Source: Cyathus striatus (lineage: Eukaryota > Basidiomycota > Agaricomycetes > Agaricales > Nidulariaceae). From it: a stretch of DNA of 64,000 bases. The notes under the pieces were generated by a model that had not been told where the DNA came from, did no database searches, and saw nothing but the letters and a program-made list of their open reading frames with translations. The stretch covers positions 3,472,001-3,536,000 of the forward strand of contig JAOVFP010000016.1 of assembly GCA_025738555.1 (NCBI GenBank), given 5' to 3'. A program made the translations under genes and the position numbers. Below, piece by piece: positions 11,537 to 23,828 of the stretch (positions are counted from its first letter, which is position 1; each line of letters begins with the position of its first letter).

Positions 11537-14500
11537 ATGTTACGTAATAGTTGCAAGCCCTCAACTTATAAATCATCGAACTGCATTTGGGAATTTGTTA
11601 GGAATTCTTCGCTTCACTTTATGATGGTAAAAGCATCAGCAGCACTTGATCACGATAACCCTTCTCACTCATTCATCCCGCCACCATTACACGGTGGAAA
11701 TATAGTGGATATAATTAGTCACAACATTATACACAATCCAAAGCATCCTTTGTTTCAGTATGCTGATGCCAATAGGAGGGTGGATCACGTTACTTGGAGC
11801 CAGATTGACAATGCTCTGCAGTCGGTCGCGCAATTTGTCCAGGATCGTTGTGATATACCTCCAAAGTCGTCAAAGCCCTATATTATAGGAATCCTCGCGA
11901 ACATAGGTGCGTAATTCCCATTCTTCAAATATGCAGTTGACTTCATATGTATTACAGATTCTATCACATACTTCTGCTTGATTTTTGGCATCATGCTAGC
12001 TGGCTGTGTACCATTTCCAGTTTCACCGCGGAACTCGGCAGATAGTGTTGCTCACCTTCTGTCCGCGACAAATTGTCAAGCTATCTTCATAAGTGAGGAT
12101 CAGGGCACACAGGATCTCTTTAACGCTTCCCTTCGAATTTTTGAAGATGCCAATTTTCTAATTTTCAACGTGCCAACCTTGTCCTCACTTCTTGAACCGA
12201 AAGATGGTAAATCCTCTCTGAATTTTCCACATAATGTAGAAAACAGAAGTTTTTGTATTATATACCATTCCTCGGGATCTTCAGGCCATCCAAAGTGTAT
12301 TTACGTTACTCATGAAATTATATTCAAGTGGGGAATTGTATTGGGTGCGTATTGCGCCCGTTTATCAAATGGGGGCAGATGCATCTAACCTTAAATGTCT
12401 GCAGCCTATCATGACTCGAATCCTGATACCAGTAGTGACGTCGTTTCTATACATGGACTTCCCTTCTATCGTGAGTCTTTGTTGCTATTTCTCGGTAGAC
12501 ATAAAATTAATCCATCCTAGATGTTATGTCACACTGCCAAATGCTTGCTTGTGTAATTGAGAATGGTGATTATTGTGATGATCAGATCTGACATTCAGTG
12601 TAGATTTTAGCTGGAAGTGTTGCCTCGGTGTTTCCTCCGATACAAGACTTGATTTTACCATCTCCTGAAGTGTTGTTGGATGCTGCTGTTTCATCGAACT
12701 CAAATATGATGTTTACGTTCCCTTCCTTTCTGGAGGTATGTACCACGTTGTCATATCAAATCTGACATTGAGAAAATGGTTCGTAGGCATGGAGCAAGAA
12801 TCCTGAGCACATAAAAGCTTTGAAAAAGTTCAAATCTATAGTATGTGTTATTTTTTATTTTATCATATTCTTTTTCTTCTACTATATCAGGTGTTTGGTG
12901 GGGGGCCCATGGCATCCGAGGTGGGCGAGACTCTATTTCGTGAAGGAGTTCCGCTCTCTCCTATGTATGGAACGTAAGTATTACTTTAGTCTTTCTATAA
13001 TGTTTCCATTTTATTGTATTAACCATAGAACTGAAACTGGCCCTGTGGCAGTATTTTTTCGATGTAAGTTTTCGAGGTACAAGTATGAACGTAAATAATC
13101 CTTACAATTGTACAGCCGGTCTTCAATCATTGGGATGGGATTGGATGAAGGTACAAAGCTGCAATACTTGTCTGTGTAATTCTATTCAACTTCACACACC
13201 ACACAGACACATCCGGGGATTGACTTAGCCTTTCTTCCGGTAGAGGACGGATTATACAAACTTGTAGTCAAGGCAAGAACCGCCATCTTATATTTTATTT
13301 CGTCTTAATCGACCACTAGGAAAATGAGCTCAAGAAGCTTACTGTTAGTAATACAATGGTGGATGGAGTGCCTGCCTTTGATACTGCTGATATTGTTGTA
13401 CGCCATCCCACTGATCCGACATTGTGGAAGGTAATTGGCCGAGAAGGTATGTACTCAATGTGTATTTGCTTTTTATTGGTTGTGTTACATATAAATGAAT
13501 GCAATAGATACACTAATTATTCATAGCACTGGAGTGAGTACCTTTTGTTTTGTACGATGATCATAATCTGACCTCGAAATCTTGCAGGAGAAGGTATGGT
13601 ATTTGTGGTCCCCTATGTGCTTACATATTAATTTTATGGTCTTAGACTAACCCCATTCCTATCGGTTAGTATTTCACTCATATTCATTTCTATTATAAAA
13701 ACTGGTGCTCTATTACGTCCTATAGAGGAGTGTCTTCAACAAGACGATAAAATTGCTGCTGCTGTTATGTTCGGGAGAGAACAGCTGCAGGCCGGTGTGA
13801 TTATACTGCCTGCTGAAGGCTACACCTTCGATACTGCTGATGTTAAGAAAGTTAAAGAGTATCGTGATGTAATATGGTAAGAGAATCATAACAGCACAGA
13901 CATATTACCTAACTGCATTGTCCAGGGATGTTGTACAACAAGCTAACACGAAAGCTCCTGCACATTCGCGCATTTTCAAAGAGGTTGGTTCGGTGCCGCG
14001 TCTTAATATATCATATTCTAACAATTATATACGACTAGATGATTATCATAGCTGGTTCGAATAGGCCATTTGATTGCACCGACAAGGGGTACCCAAAACG
14101 ACATGCCATTATTAGAGAATATAAGGAAGAAATTGAGAAATTATACAATGGTACAGATGTAGAAATAATCACCGATGGTTATGATATGTCTATCGGTGAT
14201 GGTTCTGATTTAAATACGATCAAGGATTTCGTTCGTTCTGTGGTCTCATTAACAATGTCAAGAACCATTGAAGATGACGATAATATCTTTTCTTGTGGTG
14301 CAGATAGGTATGTGGCAATGTACAAAAGAATTAAGTATTGTCGATTGTTGACAATCACGATACCAGTTTATGCGCAGCTTCGATAAGAACCAACATTCTA
14401 CGTATGATTACACGTACAAAACTGTCCCTGAAAGCCTCAGAAACAAATCCTATCCTTCCACTAGACCTTGTATTTACGCATCCAACGATCCACTCGCTCA

Positions 14501-15580
14501 GTTCATTTATATCTCACTTACCTATCTGGCTTGAACCGAAAGAACTTACGGGGATTTTAACCCGGGACATGACTGGCACAAATGAGCTCGATCTGTGGAC
14601 TACCAAAACTTCCGGGATGGTGAAGTTCAAGAATGGAGATGGCGAAATACCACTAATACTTCTACCAGGTAAGATGATCGTCATACTATACAAGCATGAT
14701 CATGTAGCTCAAAGGCATCAGCTGTCAGTGGATCTTCAAACGTCTTCATGAAATTTCAAGAAATGTACAAGTCTGCCGTGTGGTCACTAGACATAACGCA
14801 AGAGCCCCCTACAAAGTTCGAATCAGTCCATCATCTTGCTTTATTTTATTATCACCAGATCAAGGTGAGCTGTTTATGTTTGTGCCATATGTGACACCGA
14901 AAACCAAATTACAATATATTTAACAGAGAGAGCGCCCTGCGGGACCATATCGCTTTGCTTCCTTCAGTGGATCTTCTGTGGTCCTGCTATATCTCGTCAG
15001 GCTGCTCAAAGAATCTGGAGAGGAAGTCCTACAAATTGCTTTTTTAGATCATTTCCCGAGTGCCTATCTTCAAGGGGTCAGCGATCCATCTATATTTAAT
15101 CCAAACACATCCGCAACGGACCTTGACAACTATCTGCGTCGTAATCTTATGGGGATTCTATTAAACGCGAGGAAACGCGCAGCCAAAGCAGATGCTGCTC
15201 TCGCGTGGCTTGCGGATGGAATTCAAGCTATGCTTCACAATGAACCAATTACCCAGACCATGGATGATACGATAAAGAGAATAATGAATACGATTTCAAT
15301 TTGCATCAAGTTCCTATTTGGAGAAGAGTTCCGTTTGAACGGAGAATGGTCTCGGGATGTCTACATCTCATGGCTGAAGTCTACGAAGATCGAACCCGTA
15401 GTATATTTAGCCACCGAAGGAACTTGCTCCAGCTATGAAACACCTGATGTGGAGTTGGTTTCGGGTCTGGGTGCAAAGGAAGCCTATCCTAATGGGCGGG
15501 TAGTTGTTGTTCCTGGTGATCACTACGATATTGTATCCAGTGAAACCGTCGTAGAAGACCTGAAAAAGGGCTTTATTTAG
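11537..15580 (+). CDS. NRPS-like synthetase, A-T-TE three-domain
   Basis: Twenty exons splice to about 1004 residues: 11537-11906, 11958-12344, 12405-12470, 12521-12552, 12604-12735, 12787-12840, 12891-12973, 13029-13063, 13116-13150, 13207-13272, 13320-13446, 13508-13533, 13588-13593, 13646-13664, 13726-13876, 13926-13983, 14039-14307, 14367-14668, 14722-14864, 14927-15580. The adenylation domain has YHSSGSSGHPK (226-236), YGTTETGP (373-380) and a GRED..STGEKT motif (about 460-474). The carrier domain has GADSL with attachment Ser639, whose codon is split by the intron 14308-14366. The thioesterase has a SFSGSS elbow (likely nucleophile Ser801, lacking the usual flanking glycines), with Asp828 and His986 as candidate triad partners. 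There is no condensation or reductase domain. Quinone (atromentin) synthetases share this A-T-TE layout, but I cannot say this is one. The start could instead be an internal Met near 11621. One intron (13273-13319) has a GC donor. Confidence 0.85.
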
Positions 15581-17103
15581 CTAGTAGGACATATATTCCT
15601 TGTCTGTATTATAAGTTAATGTTGCCACCAAATGCTATTGGATGTTCGAGATTAGTACTAATAGTATCGTTACCGCAGTGACCGCACCATGAATGATAAG
15701 TAACTCTTAGATACGTGAGATCGTCCCGCGTCATCATAGCGAGGGAGATATATAATGGATTCTATGTGGAAAGTGAGGGACACTCTCGTTGATCTTTTAA
15801 ATCTTGATTTATAAGTTCACGAATAATTATAGCGCTAGTCCACATGCAGCATCCGTTTTATTACAGTGCACTATGGCGTTAAGACACGCAATGAAATTTG
15901 ATGTAAACAAGCACTCGAACGTGCGGTAATACGTACTCATCGTTTGCCAAAAATATGAACTCTACCTCGATCAGAATCGATTCTGTAAGTGTAAGACAGC
16001 AGTCAAGCTCTTGCAAGTATAGCAAAATGCACTGATTTTTGTGCATGGTCGAATTGCTTGGTATGCATAGAGTATTACTATTAGTAACCTGCGAGTGATC
16101 CGAATTGGATCCGATTATGTTTCGCAGCGGTTGTTTGGCATCAGCTTCATCAACCTTAAATCAAATGCATCAACCATCCCGGCTTGAGTTAACTTACGCT
16201 TGTCGAACAGCTTCGACGAACAGATGACGCGGCGGAAAGACCAGATGGCTTCTACAAACTATTCACGCCTGCTTACTCGATATGTTTTTGCGTAATTTTC
16301 TCTAGCGATAAATGCCAAACAGGTACGCTTACTTCAAGGAGTCAATCTACATCAGTTGAAGCTTGATAGACCTGAAATATTTTGTCCTCGTGGTCAGTTT
16401 TATATTAAACCATCAATTCACGTACTCATAAATTTCCAGTGCAAGGCCAGCTAGAAACCCTTCACAACTGCTTCAACCGCTCGACTATCATCATTTCCGC
16501 CGCCTTCTAGCTGCCTCAGCCAATGAAAGCTCGCGGAAGAAAAATTTCAGTACTCATAACACGTCAATGAGTTGCTGAATGGATCACTCTTCGCGGCGTT
16601 TCTGGTCAACAACTTCCATCCTCGTACATACCTCTGTAATAATGTCGCCTAATGTCGCCCGCTCTTTCCATTCTCAACCGGCTCTCGACTCTCTTCCACC
16701 TTGCTATTGTCCTTGTCTGATGTCAAACCCTTATTTTTCGCTTTGGGAAGTCGATGTGAACCTATTGTCATTCTAAATGAGCTGCCAAAGCGAGCTATGT
16801 TGTAACACTTCCTCCGCAGTACGGTGTCATCTTACCATGTTAAGCTATTCCTGGGCGCAATGTCTTGTTTCGGATCGCTCTTTTCCGCATGTTCTAAAGT
16901 TACGCGGAGTACAATGAAGGGAAAATTGGGAATGCCGGTAGATATTGTATGGACGGCTCAGTGTTCATTTCGCTATAAAAAGTGATGTTTGAAAATTTTC
17001 ATTCTCTGCGATTCCTATTGCTCACATCCCACTGCACTTTGCTTGCTCGCAGGCGTCTCCTTTTGCTCATACATTCTAGTATCTACACTTTGATTATTGA
17101 ACT
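15581..17103. other. Intergenic stretch before second aquaglyceroporin
   Basis: About 1.5 kb with no supported coding sequence or structured repeat. The last 130 bases hold a TATA box and presumably the promoter and leader of the gene at 17104. Confidence 0.45.
16974..16980 (+). promoter_or_regulatory. TATA box of second aquaglyceroporin
   Basis: TATAAAA lies 124 bp upstream of the ATG at 17104. That leaves a leader of roughly 90-100 nt if transcription starts about 30 bp downstream, which is plausible for a fungal gene. Confidence 0.5.
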
Positions 17104-18500
17104 ATGGCAAACTACCAAGGCCCGGAGACTCCTGCGACAGAGTACTCCTGCGACGACCTCACAAAAATCGGCATTGCATCACTGCCTACTGGTGTCAAAA
17201 CTTCTAGTGATCGTAGCATGCTACTGAAGTATAGGTAAATTTCTATTGCACGCGCATCTATTCTCTGCTAACACCGGACAACAGATCAGATTTCGTGGAG
17301 TTTGCTGGGGAATTCTTCGGCACCATGATCTTAGTGATCTTTGGTACAGGCGCGAACTGTCAGGTCGTGCTGAGTGGGTCTACTAATGTCGTTGCGAGTC
17401 CTGCCGGTGTAAGTAAATGCACCTTATTCTTCTGGGTTTTTAACTCACATCTTTACCTCTAGGATTGGGCATCATTGAGCATGGGTTGGGCTACAGGTAG
17501 ATTACAGTCACGCCAATGATCGCTTCGATTCAATGCTGATATCTATTGATATAGCTGTCGCCATCGGTGTTTGGGTATCTGGTGGTCACATTAATCCTGC
17601 TGTGAGTCCAGATTCTGGTTGGCTCATTAGTGAATGTTTCTAATAGCTCTTTCAGGTTACATTAGCTCAAGCCACCTGGCGTTCTTTCCCCTGGCGAAAG
17701 GTGCCCGGTTATATTTTTTGCCAGCTATTGGGTGGATTAGTTGGAGCAGCAATCACCTACGGCAACTACGTGCATGCAATCGACGCATTTGAAGGCGGAG
17801 CTCGCACGTTGAAGACCGCTGGTCTCTTCGGTACTTTCCCCGTATGCCGCCGTTGTTATCTTCTCCGAACTGGCTCTAACATTGTGGATAGTTGCACTAC
17901 ATGACGCCTGCTTCCAGCTTCTTCGCTGAATTCATTGGAACTAGCATGCTCGTCCTCGGTGCCCTGGCGCTCTCCGATCCTAAGAGGAACCCGATTCCGA
18001 GTTGCCTTCTTCCAGTTGGCATATGGATGTTGGTTCTTGGGATTGCTACCGCACTAGGCATGCAGACAGGCGAGTGGATCGTTGAAGCCTACTTTCATCG
18101 TATTGACTATCATGTACTGCAGGATTTGCACTTAATCCGGCGCGTGACTTAGGTCCTCGGATCCTGACAGCTATGGTTGGTTACGGTAGCCAAGTATTTA
18201 CTGCGAATCGGTAAGTCAAGGCAATATCGTGACTTTGAGCACAATTTAATCGTACATTCCAGCCACTACTGGATCTGGACACCGATCCTTGCTCCCATCC
18301 TTGCTGCACAAGTATCTACTGTTGTTTATGATTTGTTTTTGAATTGCGAGGCTGAAGATGAAAGCAACCTCGTTCACAGACTGTGAGCCATCTTCCATCG
18401 GTAATCGATGCCAAATGCTAACTATTGTTTCAACAGCCTTCGAAAAGCAGACAGAGCTTTGCATTTCAAATCCGCCTCATCCGGCGATTCCATGGCTTGA
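17104..18500 (+). CDS. Aquaglyceroporin (MIP family), second copy
   Basis: Nine exons (17104-17234, 17285-17408, 17463-17496, 17555-17601, 17656-17841, 17892-18069, 18123-18210, 18263-18382, 18437-18500) give 323 residues. It is a membrane channel for water or glycerol-like solutes. GGHINPA carries the first NPA at residues 110-112 and LNPARD the second at 238-240, again with the Asp typical of glycerol facilitators. The N-terminus differs completely from the copy at 9021, while the core and the intron positions match. The intron at 18070-18122 starts with GC (GCGAGT) instead of GT. Its position is fixed by the paralogue, whose intron there has a normal GT. The divergent termini suggest different regulation or trafficking of the two channels. 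Confidence 0.92.
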
Positions 18501-18785
18501 AAAGCTACTTCGTTAGCATCTTCTCTCTCGGGCTTCATTTATTTTTCTTTGGATCTCTTGTTTCTCTTTTCTCTTATATTTGGGCACTTTCCTATACCCT
18601 GCTGTTGTAACTTAGACTTTTGACGTTGTGCACTACATTATTCATTTTGATTTCTAATTCCATTTTCAATTTGGCAGACGTTTAGCCGCGCCAAATACTT
18701 ACGTGCATAGATGTGGTAAGTAGACGTGGTGGGTGGCTATGCCACATTCTCGCCTCCGGACAAACCACGATGACTCCCAAAATTC

Positions 18786-18793
18786 TATATATA
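18786..18793 (+). promoter_or_regulatory. TATA box of PARG-like gene
   Basis: TATATATA lies 45 bp upstream of the ATG at 18838. It supports that start over the in-frame ATG at 18733, which lies upstream of the TATA motif. Confidence 0.5.
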
Positions 18794-18837
18794 CTTCACT
18801 CGTTCAATTTAACAGCATATCACAACCGCCAAATTCT

Positions 18838-19832
18838 ATGCTGAATTACCTCCGATCTCTGATGTCAACCACAACAGCAGCACCCGTATCCAAACCCAAC
18901 TTTGGGGCTCGTCGAAAGATAGCAACCGACACCCTCGCCCGTGCAGCTCAGATCGTCCAAGCCCACTCCTCGAATGGTGCATCGCTAGATTCGACTTTCA
19001 TCTCGGATCAGCTCCCCGCTTTGGATGCTGCATCCTGTCCTAATCCCGACTGGGAGCCGTCCGAGGTGACGGTTGTGAACTCGGACGCATTTACCGCTGC
19101 GAGGAATATCATGAGACAGGATCAGAATGCTATAGGGAAAACTGCGGTGCTGAACCTTGCCAGCGATGAGATTCCTGGTGGTGGGTGGATTATCAGTTTA
19201 TCTATGACACAGGTGCGTGCTCTAAATGCATTCCTTATACCCATCGTTGATATACGTATTCTTTAGGAAGAAGCACTATGCTACTCATCAACACTCTACC
19301 CAACACTGAAAGAATCCTACTACCCCTGGCCAAACCTGGGCCCGGGTTCAGTAGCAGGTGTATTCTCCCCGGGAGTCGTAATCTTTAAAGACGATCTTGA
19401 CCATGGATGTGTTGATCTCCCCAAAGAAGAGCAGCACGTTGTGTCTGTTGTCACTGTTGCTGCGCCCCGTGGACCTGATCTTACGCCTGACGAGAAGAGT
19501 TTTGCTAAGGCGTCGGATTTGGAGGATTTGAGGGGGAAGATTAGGTTGGTGTATCGGATGGCTGCGCGGAATGGGCAGGAGTATGTTGTTCTTGGTATGT
19601 TATGCGATGCTTCTGAATACGTGAAGGCTAATGGGTGATTGCAGGTGCTATGGGATGCGGCGCATATTGGTGCCCACCCCTCCTGGTAGCGAACGAAATG
19701 AAATCCATACTCCTCGACCCAGAGTTCAAAGGCTGGTTCCGCAAAGTCGTGTTTGCAGTATACTCCGTACCACGAAACGGGCCAGGGAACTATGGTATAT
19801 TCTCAGAGGTCTTTCAGAATGTGAAGGTGTAA
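18838..19832 (+). CDS. Microbial-type PARG-like macrodomain protein
   Basis: Exons 18838-19212, 19267-19594 and 19645-19832 give 296 residues. The family (TIGR02452/DUF2263) adopts a macrodomain fold and in bacteria removes poly(ADP-ribose) from proteins. The hallmark GGG-x8-QEE is present and split by intron 1: GGG at residues 114-116, Gln125, then Glu126-Glu127 as the catalytic pair. Upstream NLASDEIPGGGW and downstream EEALCYSSTLY and MGCGAYWCPP match the family. The start is set by the TATA motif at 18786 and gives a short basic N-terminus. It converges on the P450 gene, with only about 140 bp between the two stop codons. An activity on ADP-ribose is inferred from the family. Confidence 0.85.
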
Positions 19833-19972
19833 CATCGTATGTTTTCAATGTAAATATTAGTTATATTTTAGGATCATCCGTGTACATTATCATTGTACAT
19901 CAATAACAGCATATTCGTAAAAATTCTTTCTTAGCCATCCTCATCAGCGAAAGGGGCATAAGACACTAGTTA

Positions 19973-22618
19973 TCACTGCACAACATCCGCCGCCTGAGCT
20001 TTAACCCACATCCCTCCCTAAACCCAGAATTAGCAACTTCTACAACCTGCCAAAATGTACAAAACTTACCTTACTAGACATAGTCAACACGAAAAGCGGC
20101 CTAAACTTTTCCTTCCCCTTCCGTCCCTCCATGCCCTCCCACTCCTTCGGCGGGCGCGCGTCAGGCGGGAACGCATCGGGACATAGGGTGAAGGAGGAGA
20201 AGGACTGAAGGATGCGGATTAGAAGGTATGACATTTGGTTGTATGCCAACTAAGGGATTGTGAAAGAGAAAGGAAAGGATTAATATGGGACTAAGAAGAA
20301 GATGAGAAAGGGTACCTGTTGTCCGATACATATCCTCGGCCCGCCATTGAACGGCAGAAATATAAACGGATTAGGAAGATACTTCTTCAATCTTTCATCT
20401 AAAAATCTCTCTGGGTCAAATTCCTCCGCTACACCCCCACCAGCATCAGCTCCCAGTTACGCTCAACGAAAGCAAGAAACGCACCATCAGGCCCCCACAA
20501 ATCCTTCCTCCTATGCATCATCATGACGCTATACGGAACTCTACCATTCGCAATTATGAGTATATGAATGAAGTCATAGGTGTAGGATCGGAACGTACGA
20601 GGATCCTGCGGGGATGTATATCGGCTTCTGTGTGGGGTCAGGGGAGGGCCATGTGGTTGATGTTCGCGCTTCGCGAACGTTGAACGGTCTGTAACATTAC
20701 TCAGATCATGGAAGCGGGTATCATTGTGAGAACACGTACACCGGTGGCAAGAGCCTCAACGTTTCTGGTAGAATGAAAGCGTAAGTGCGAAGGCGATAGA
20801 AAAGGAAAGGAAGGGGGCGAGGAAGCAAAGGAAGAAGGGCAAAGAAGGAATGGAAGAGGCGAGTAAAAAATGAAGAGGAAGCGCATACCGTTAAGAACAG
20901 CCTTCAAATACCGCATCTCCTTTATTTCCTCATAAGTAGGACACTTCTCCGCTCCTACCTTCTCCAAAACTTCCTCGCGCAGCTTCCGTGCGACATCGGG
21001 ATGTTGCGTGAGGAAGTAGATGCAGAATGTAAGTGTGGCTGCCATCTACATACATACTTTTTTCAGTAAAAAAGAGGATGAAGGGGGAGAGGGGAGACAA
21101 ACCGTGTCACGGGCTGCAATGAGAACATTTAGCACTTCGTCTTTTATCAGTACCGGGTCTAATACATAGTAACACCCCATCAGCTATCTTCAAAAGATAA
21201 CAAAGAGAGAAACAAACCAGAAGTAACAGTAAGCAAATGATCCAACAACGTCTCCTCCTCCTCAACCTTCCCACCCAACCTCTCCCTCTCTTCATCCTTA
21301 ACCCTCTTCCTCTCCACCGCCCTTTCCAAAACAGTATCCAAATACTCCGTTACAACATCCATATGCACCTTTGCAGTGTCCTCAAAAATCTCCTTAAGGG
21401 GCCACATCCACCCCCTCCGCTCGCGTGTTGCTATCACCTCCTGTGTGGCGTGGAAAGCCGTTACGAAGGCTTGTTCTGCGCTTTGCGAGAGGGGCGAGGG
21501 GGGGAGTGGGTATGGTAGTGGGAGGTGGGGTGATGTTACTGCGGGGGAAGAGAGGGTGTGGATTGTGCTTCCGAAGAGGAAGGCCGTGCCTGTTTCAAGG
21601 GTGTACCGTTGCATTAGGTCCTACATGACAATGACGATGTGACCACGCGTAGAGGGAGTTGTATGATAAATAGAGGGAAGGGCGAACCTGAAAATCGATG
21701 GCTGCCCCGGTTTCCATTCTCTCGTTGATGAGCCTGATCACGTCCGTTGCGGACTGCTCGAAGAGCGTGAAGTTGCTGATTCGTGCGTGGGTGAAGAAGG
21801 GTCGGGAGATTGAGCGGTGAAATCTGGTGGGTTGGTCAGTTATTGTGAAACGGAGAGGGGCGTTGAAGAGGGGAGAGGGTGCACTGGCGGCACGTAGAAC
21901 GTGTTGGGTTGGTGAGGGGACTCACTTCCAAATGTCGCCTATAGGTCTCGTTAGTTCATAAATGCGTAGTGTGAGTAAGAGGGATGTACCATCCGCATTG
22001 AATATCCCATCCCCCAAAACATCATGGAACGCGAATCTAAACCGTTCACCTGCCAAAAGACTCCATTCAGCAATAGAAATACAATCTACAGGGTATAAGC
22101 ATACCCTTGACATAGTTCTCTGCATCTGTAGAAAGGATAATCTTAAGATGCTCCGGCTCAAGCGTGAAGGTATTATCGATCCAAAAAACGTGCGTGTTGA
22201 CGACGTAGCCATGTTGTTTCATTATTTCCCAAAGTCCATCACCTACACCCACATCAACTTCGTCATTCAAGGAAAGCAAAGGACAAGACGAACCAGGGTA
22301 CCCCTCCCGCCAACACTTCATCAACCACCTCATCTGGTCCCTATTTCCCATTTCCTTTCCCACAAGGCGAGGAGCTAAACGTGCCCCCATGCGTTCTGCT
22401 TCCCTTCTATGTCTGTACTCTTTAAGCTGGACGTAGATCAAGACGCGAAGTGGGAAAGATAGAAGGGTAGTGAAGAGTGCAAGGAGAGATGCGGGGAGGA
22501 ACCATGGTATCCATGCTGCGACTGGCTGTGATCGTGCGAGGAGATAGGTTGTCAGGAAGATTAGAGCAGGGATGGGAAGTTGCTGAAAGATGAATATTAC
22601 ACCTGGGGTTAGTACCAT
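19973..22618 (-). CDS. Cytochrome P450, CYP63-like
   Basis: Fourteen exons on the minus strand (22618-22294, 22242-22105, 22049-21990, 21938-21926, 21823-21688, 21620-21218, 21158-21103, 21045-20889, 20764-20740, 20688-20599, 20540-20485, 20428-20316, 20249-20070, 20017-19973) splice to 598 residues in a single frame. This would be a membrane-anchored monooxygenase of the endoplasmic reticulum. It has two N-terminal hydrophobic segments, the I-helix motif AARDT (373-377), ExxR as ETLR (430-433), DPERF (491-495) and the heme loop [10 protein letters not shown] with Cys520 as ligand. Overall length and motifs such as LFGS, TLLDHL and [15 protein letters not shown] recall the white-rot CYP63 family, members of which oxidise alkanes and aromatics. 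The substrate here is unknown. Exon 4 is only 13 nt (a Gly-Asp-Ile-Trp-Lys stretch). Met at 22618 is chosen over 22642 because the TATA box lies at 22662-22670. Confidence 0.9.
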
Positions 22619-22661
22619 ATTGTCCCCAAGGATGAGTTTCAAGGTAGGAAGCCCAGTTTCT

Positions 22662-22670
22662 TATATATAT
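22662..22670 (-). promoter_or_regulatory. TATA box of P450 gene
   Basis: A TATATATA run lies about 44 bp upstream of the chosen start codon at 22618, which implies a very short leader. It is too close to the alternative Met at 22642 for that to be used. Confidence 0.45.
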
Positions 22671-22894
22671 CCAGCGCGTCCCGGCAACTTGATGGGCATT
22701 GATCAGCATGCCTTACTTTTGTCCCGTTTTCTTTTCCGTGCGCAGTTGTTCTCCTATGCGCATGCTGTCGGGCATCATATGCTTTGAAATCGACATTTCC
22801 ATTGCAAATCTAGGCTTTCGTAGCGGTGTCACCCTGTAGCGTGGTGAGCAGAGAAAGATGCCAAAAAGATGCGGCTGCTGACAGCTGTCTGGCC

Positions 22895-22976
22895 CAGGGG
22901 GCCGCCTTCCGAGCAATTCGCGAAAGTAGCAGGGGAGGCGTTATGCACTGTGACACCTCTCGGATATGTCCGCTAA
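22895..22976 (+). repeat. Left terminal inverted repeat of the hAT-like element
   Basis: This 82-bp repeat pairs with the complement of 24043-24124 with only about four mismatches. It lies immediately inside the left GTCTGGCC duplication. Confidence 0.85.
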
Positions 22977-23417
22977 TTGATAGCCGGTTTATCACATGAC
23001 GTTGTGAATGGTGTCAGGGTGCCATTGCGTTGATTGTGTATCAATTGATTCTGATATGAATGCGCTCCTTGCACGCTGCCAACACATTGTAGCAGCATTT
23101 TAGTAGTTATACATTTATAATACTTAAGTCACACCCGACAGCCAGTAGATATAGTTAGAATTACATTCAATTGATGAGGGACAACTTTGGTTCTTGAATT
23201 GAAATAAAGTGGATGAAACATGTGGGGGTTAACATGTTCTTGCTAAATTTAGAGGGAGAGAAGACAGAGGACTTGCAATTGAGGTGTGTTCTGCTCACTA
23301 GGGTATGTGGAATTAATATCCAACATATACATATATTAGATTGATGTTGAGCCATGTGGATTCTGTGATGAAGAGGGGAAGTAGCTAACAAGTTTAATCA
23401 ATAAAAAGAAAGGAGGA

Positions 23418-23828
23418 TTGGCTATAGTATCTACTTGTCAGTATCAACATTCAGAAATGAAGTACAAAGCTGCCTCTACATTCAAGCCTTCGGCAAATCC
23501 ATATACAAATGTTCCAATTCATTGTATATTATGCCCACCATCTACCTCTGGCATTCCAGAAACCATTTATAAGTACAATACAGTTAATCATCTTATTTAT
23601 CATTCAAAAGAAGACCCCTTACAACCAGGGAAGCATGTGAATGCAGAAATCCCTGGGCAAATGATGGTGGATATGTTTATCTCAAAGGATGAAGAGAGCA
23701 TAATGGGTATATCAGATGAACTTACTATTTTTTATAGAAATGAAAATGGGTTACTGAATAGTGATGATATTATAACTGTTAAACAGAATTTGAAACAAGG
23801 AACAGACAAGAAAAGGGAAAGATATTAA
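23418..23828 (+). CDS. Zinc-finger-like ORF inside the hAT-like element
   Basis: An open frame of 136 residues, the only one of note in the element. It contains C-x2-C (CILC) followed by an IxKYN stretch and H-x4-H (HLIYH), then IPGQMMVD, ISKDEE and a YRNENG run. The spacing resembles a single C2H2/BED-like zinc finger. I recall similar KYN...H/IPG.../EE..G segments in uncharacterised Agaricomycete proteins. It could be a captured host fragment or the DNA-binding remnant of a transposase. Whether it is expressed is unknown, and the true start may be an internal Met. Confidence 0.4.
   Translation: MAIVSTCQYQHSEMKYKAASTFKPSANPYTNVPIHCILCPPSTSGIPETIYKYNTVNHLIYHSKEDPLQPGKHVNAEIPGQMMVDMFISKDEESIMGISDELTIFYRNENGLLNSDDIITVKQNLKQGTDKKRERY

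Noticed and set aside
14281..14390. Apparent frameshift at the carrier-protein serine of the synthetase
   Set aside because: Choosing the acceptor at 14366 gives a 59-nt intron that joins AG|T to form the Ser codon and restores GADSLCAAS in frame.
21180..21642. Several plus-strand frames opposite the P450
   Set aside because: They are shadows of P450 exon 6 on the other strand, whose motifs and splice sites are clear.
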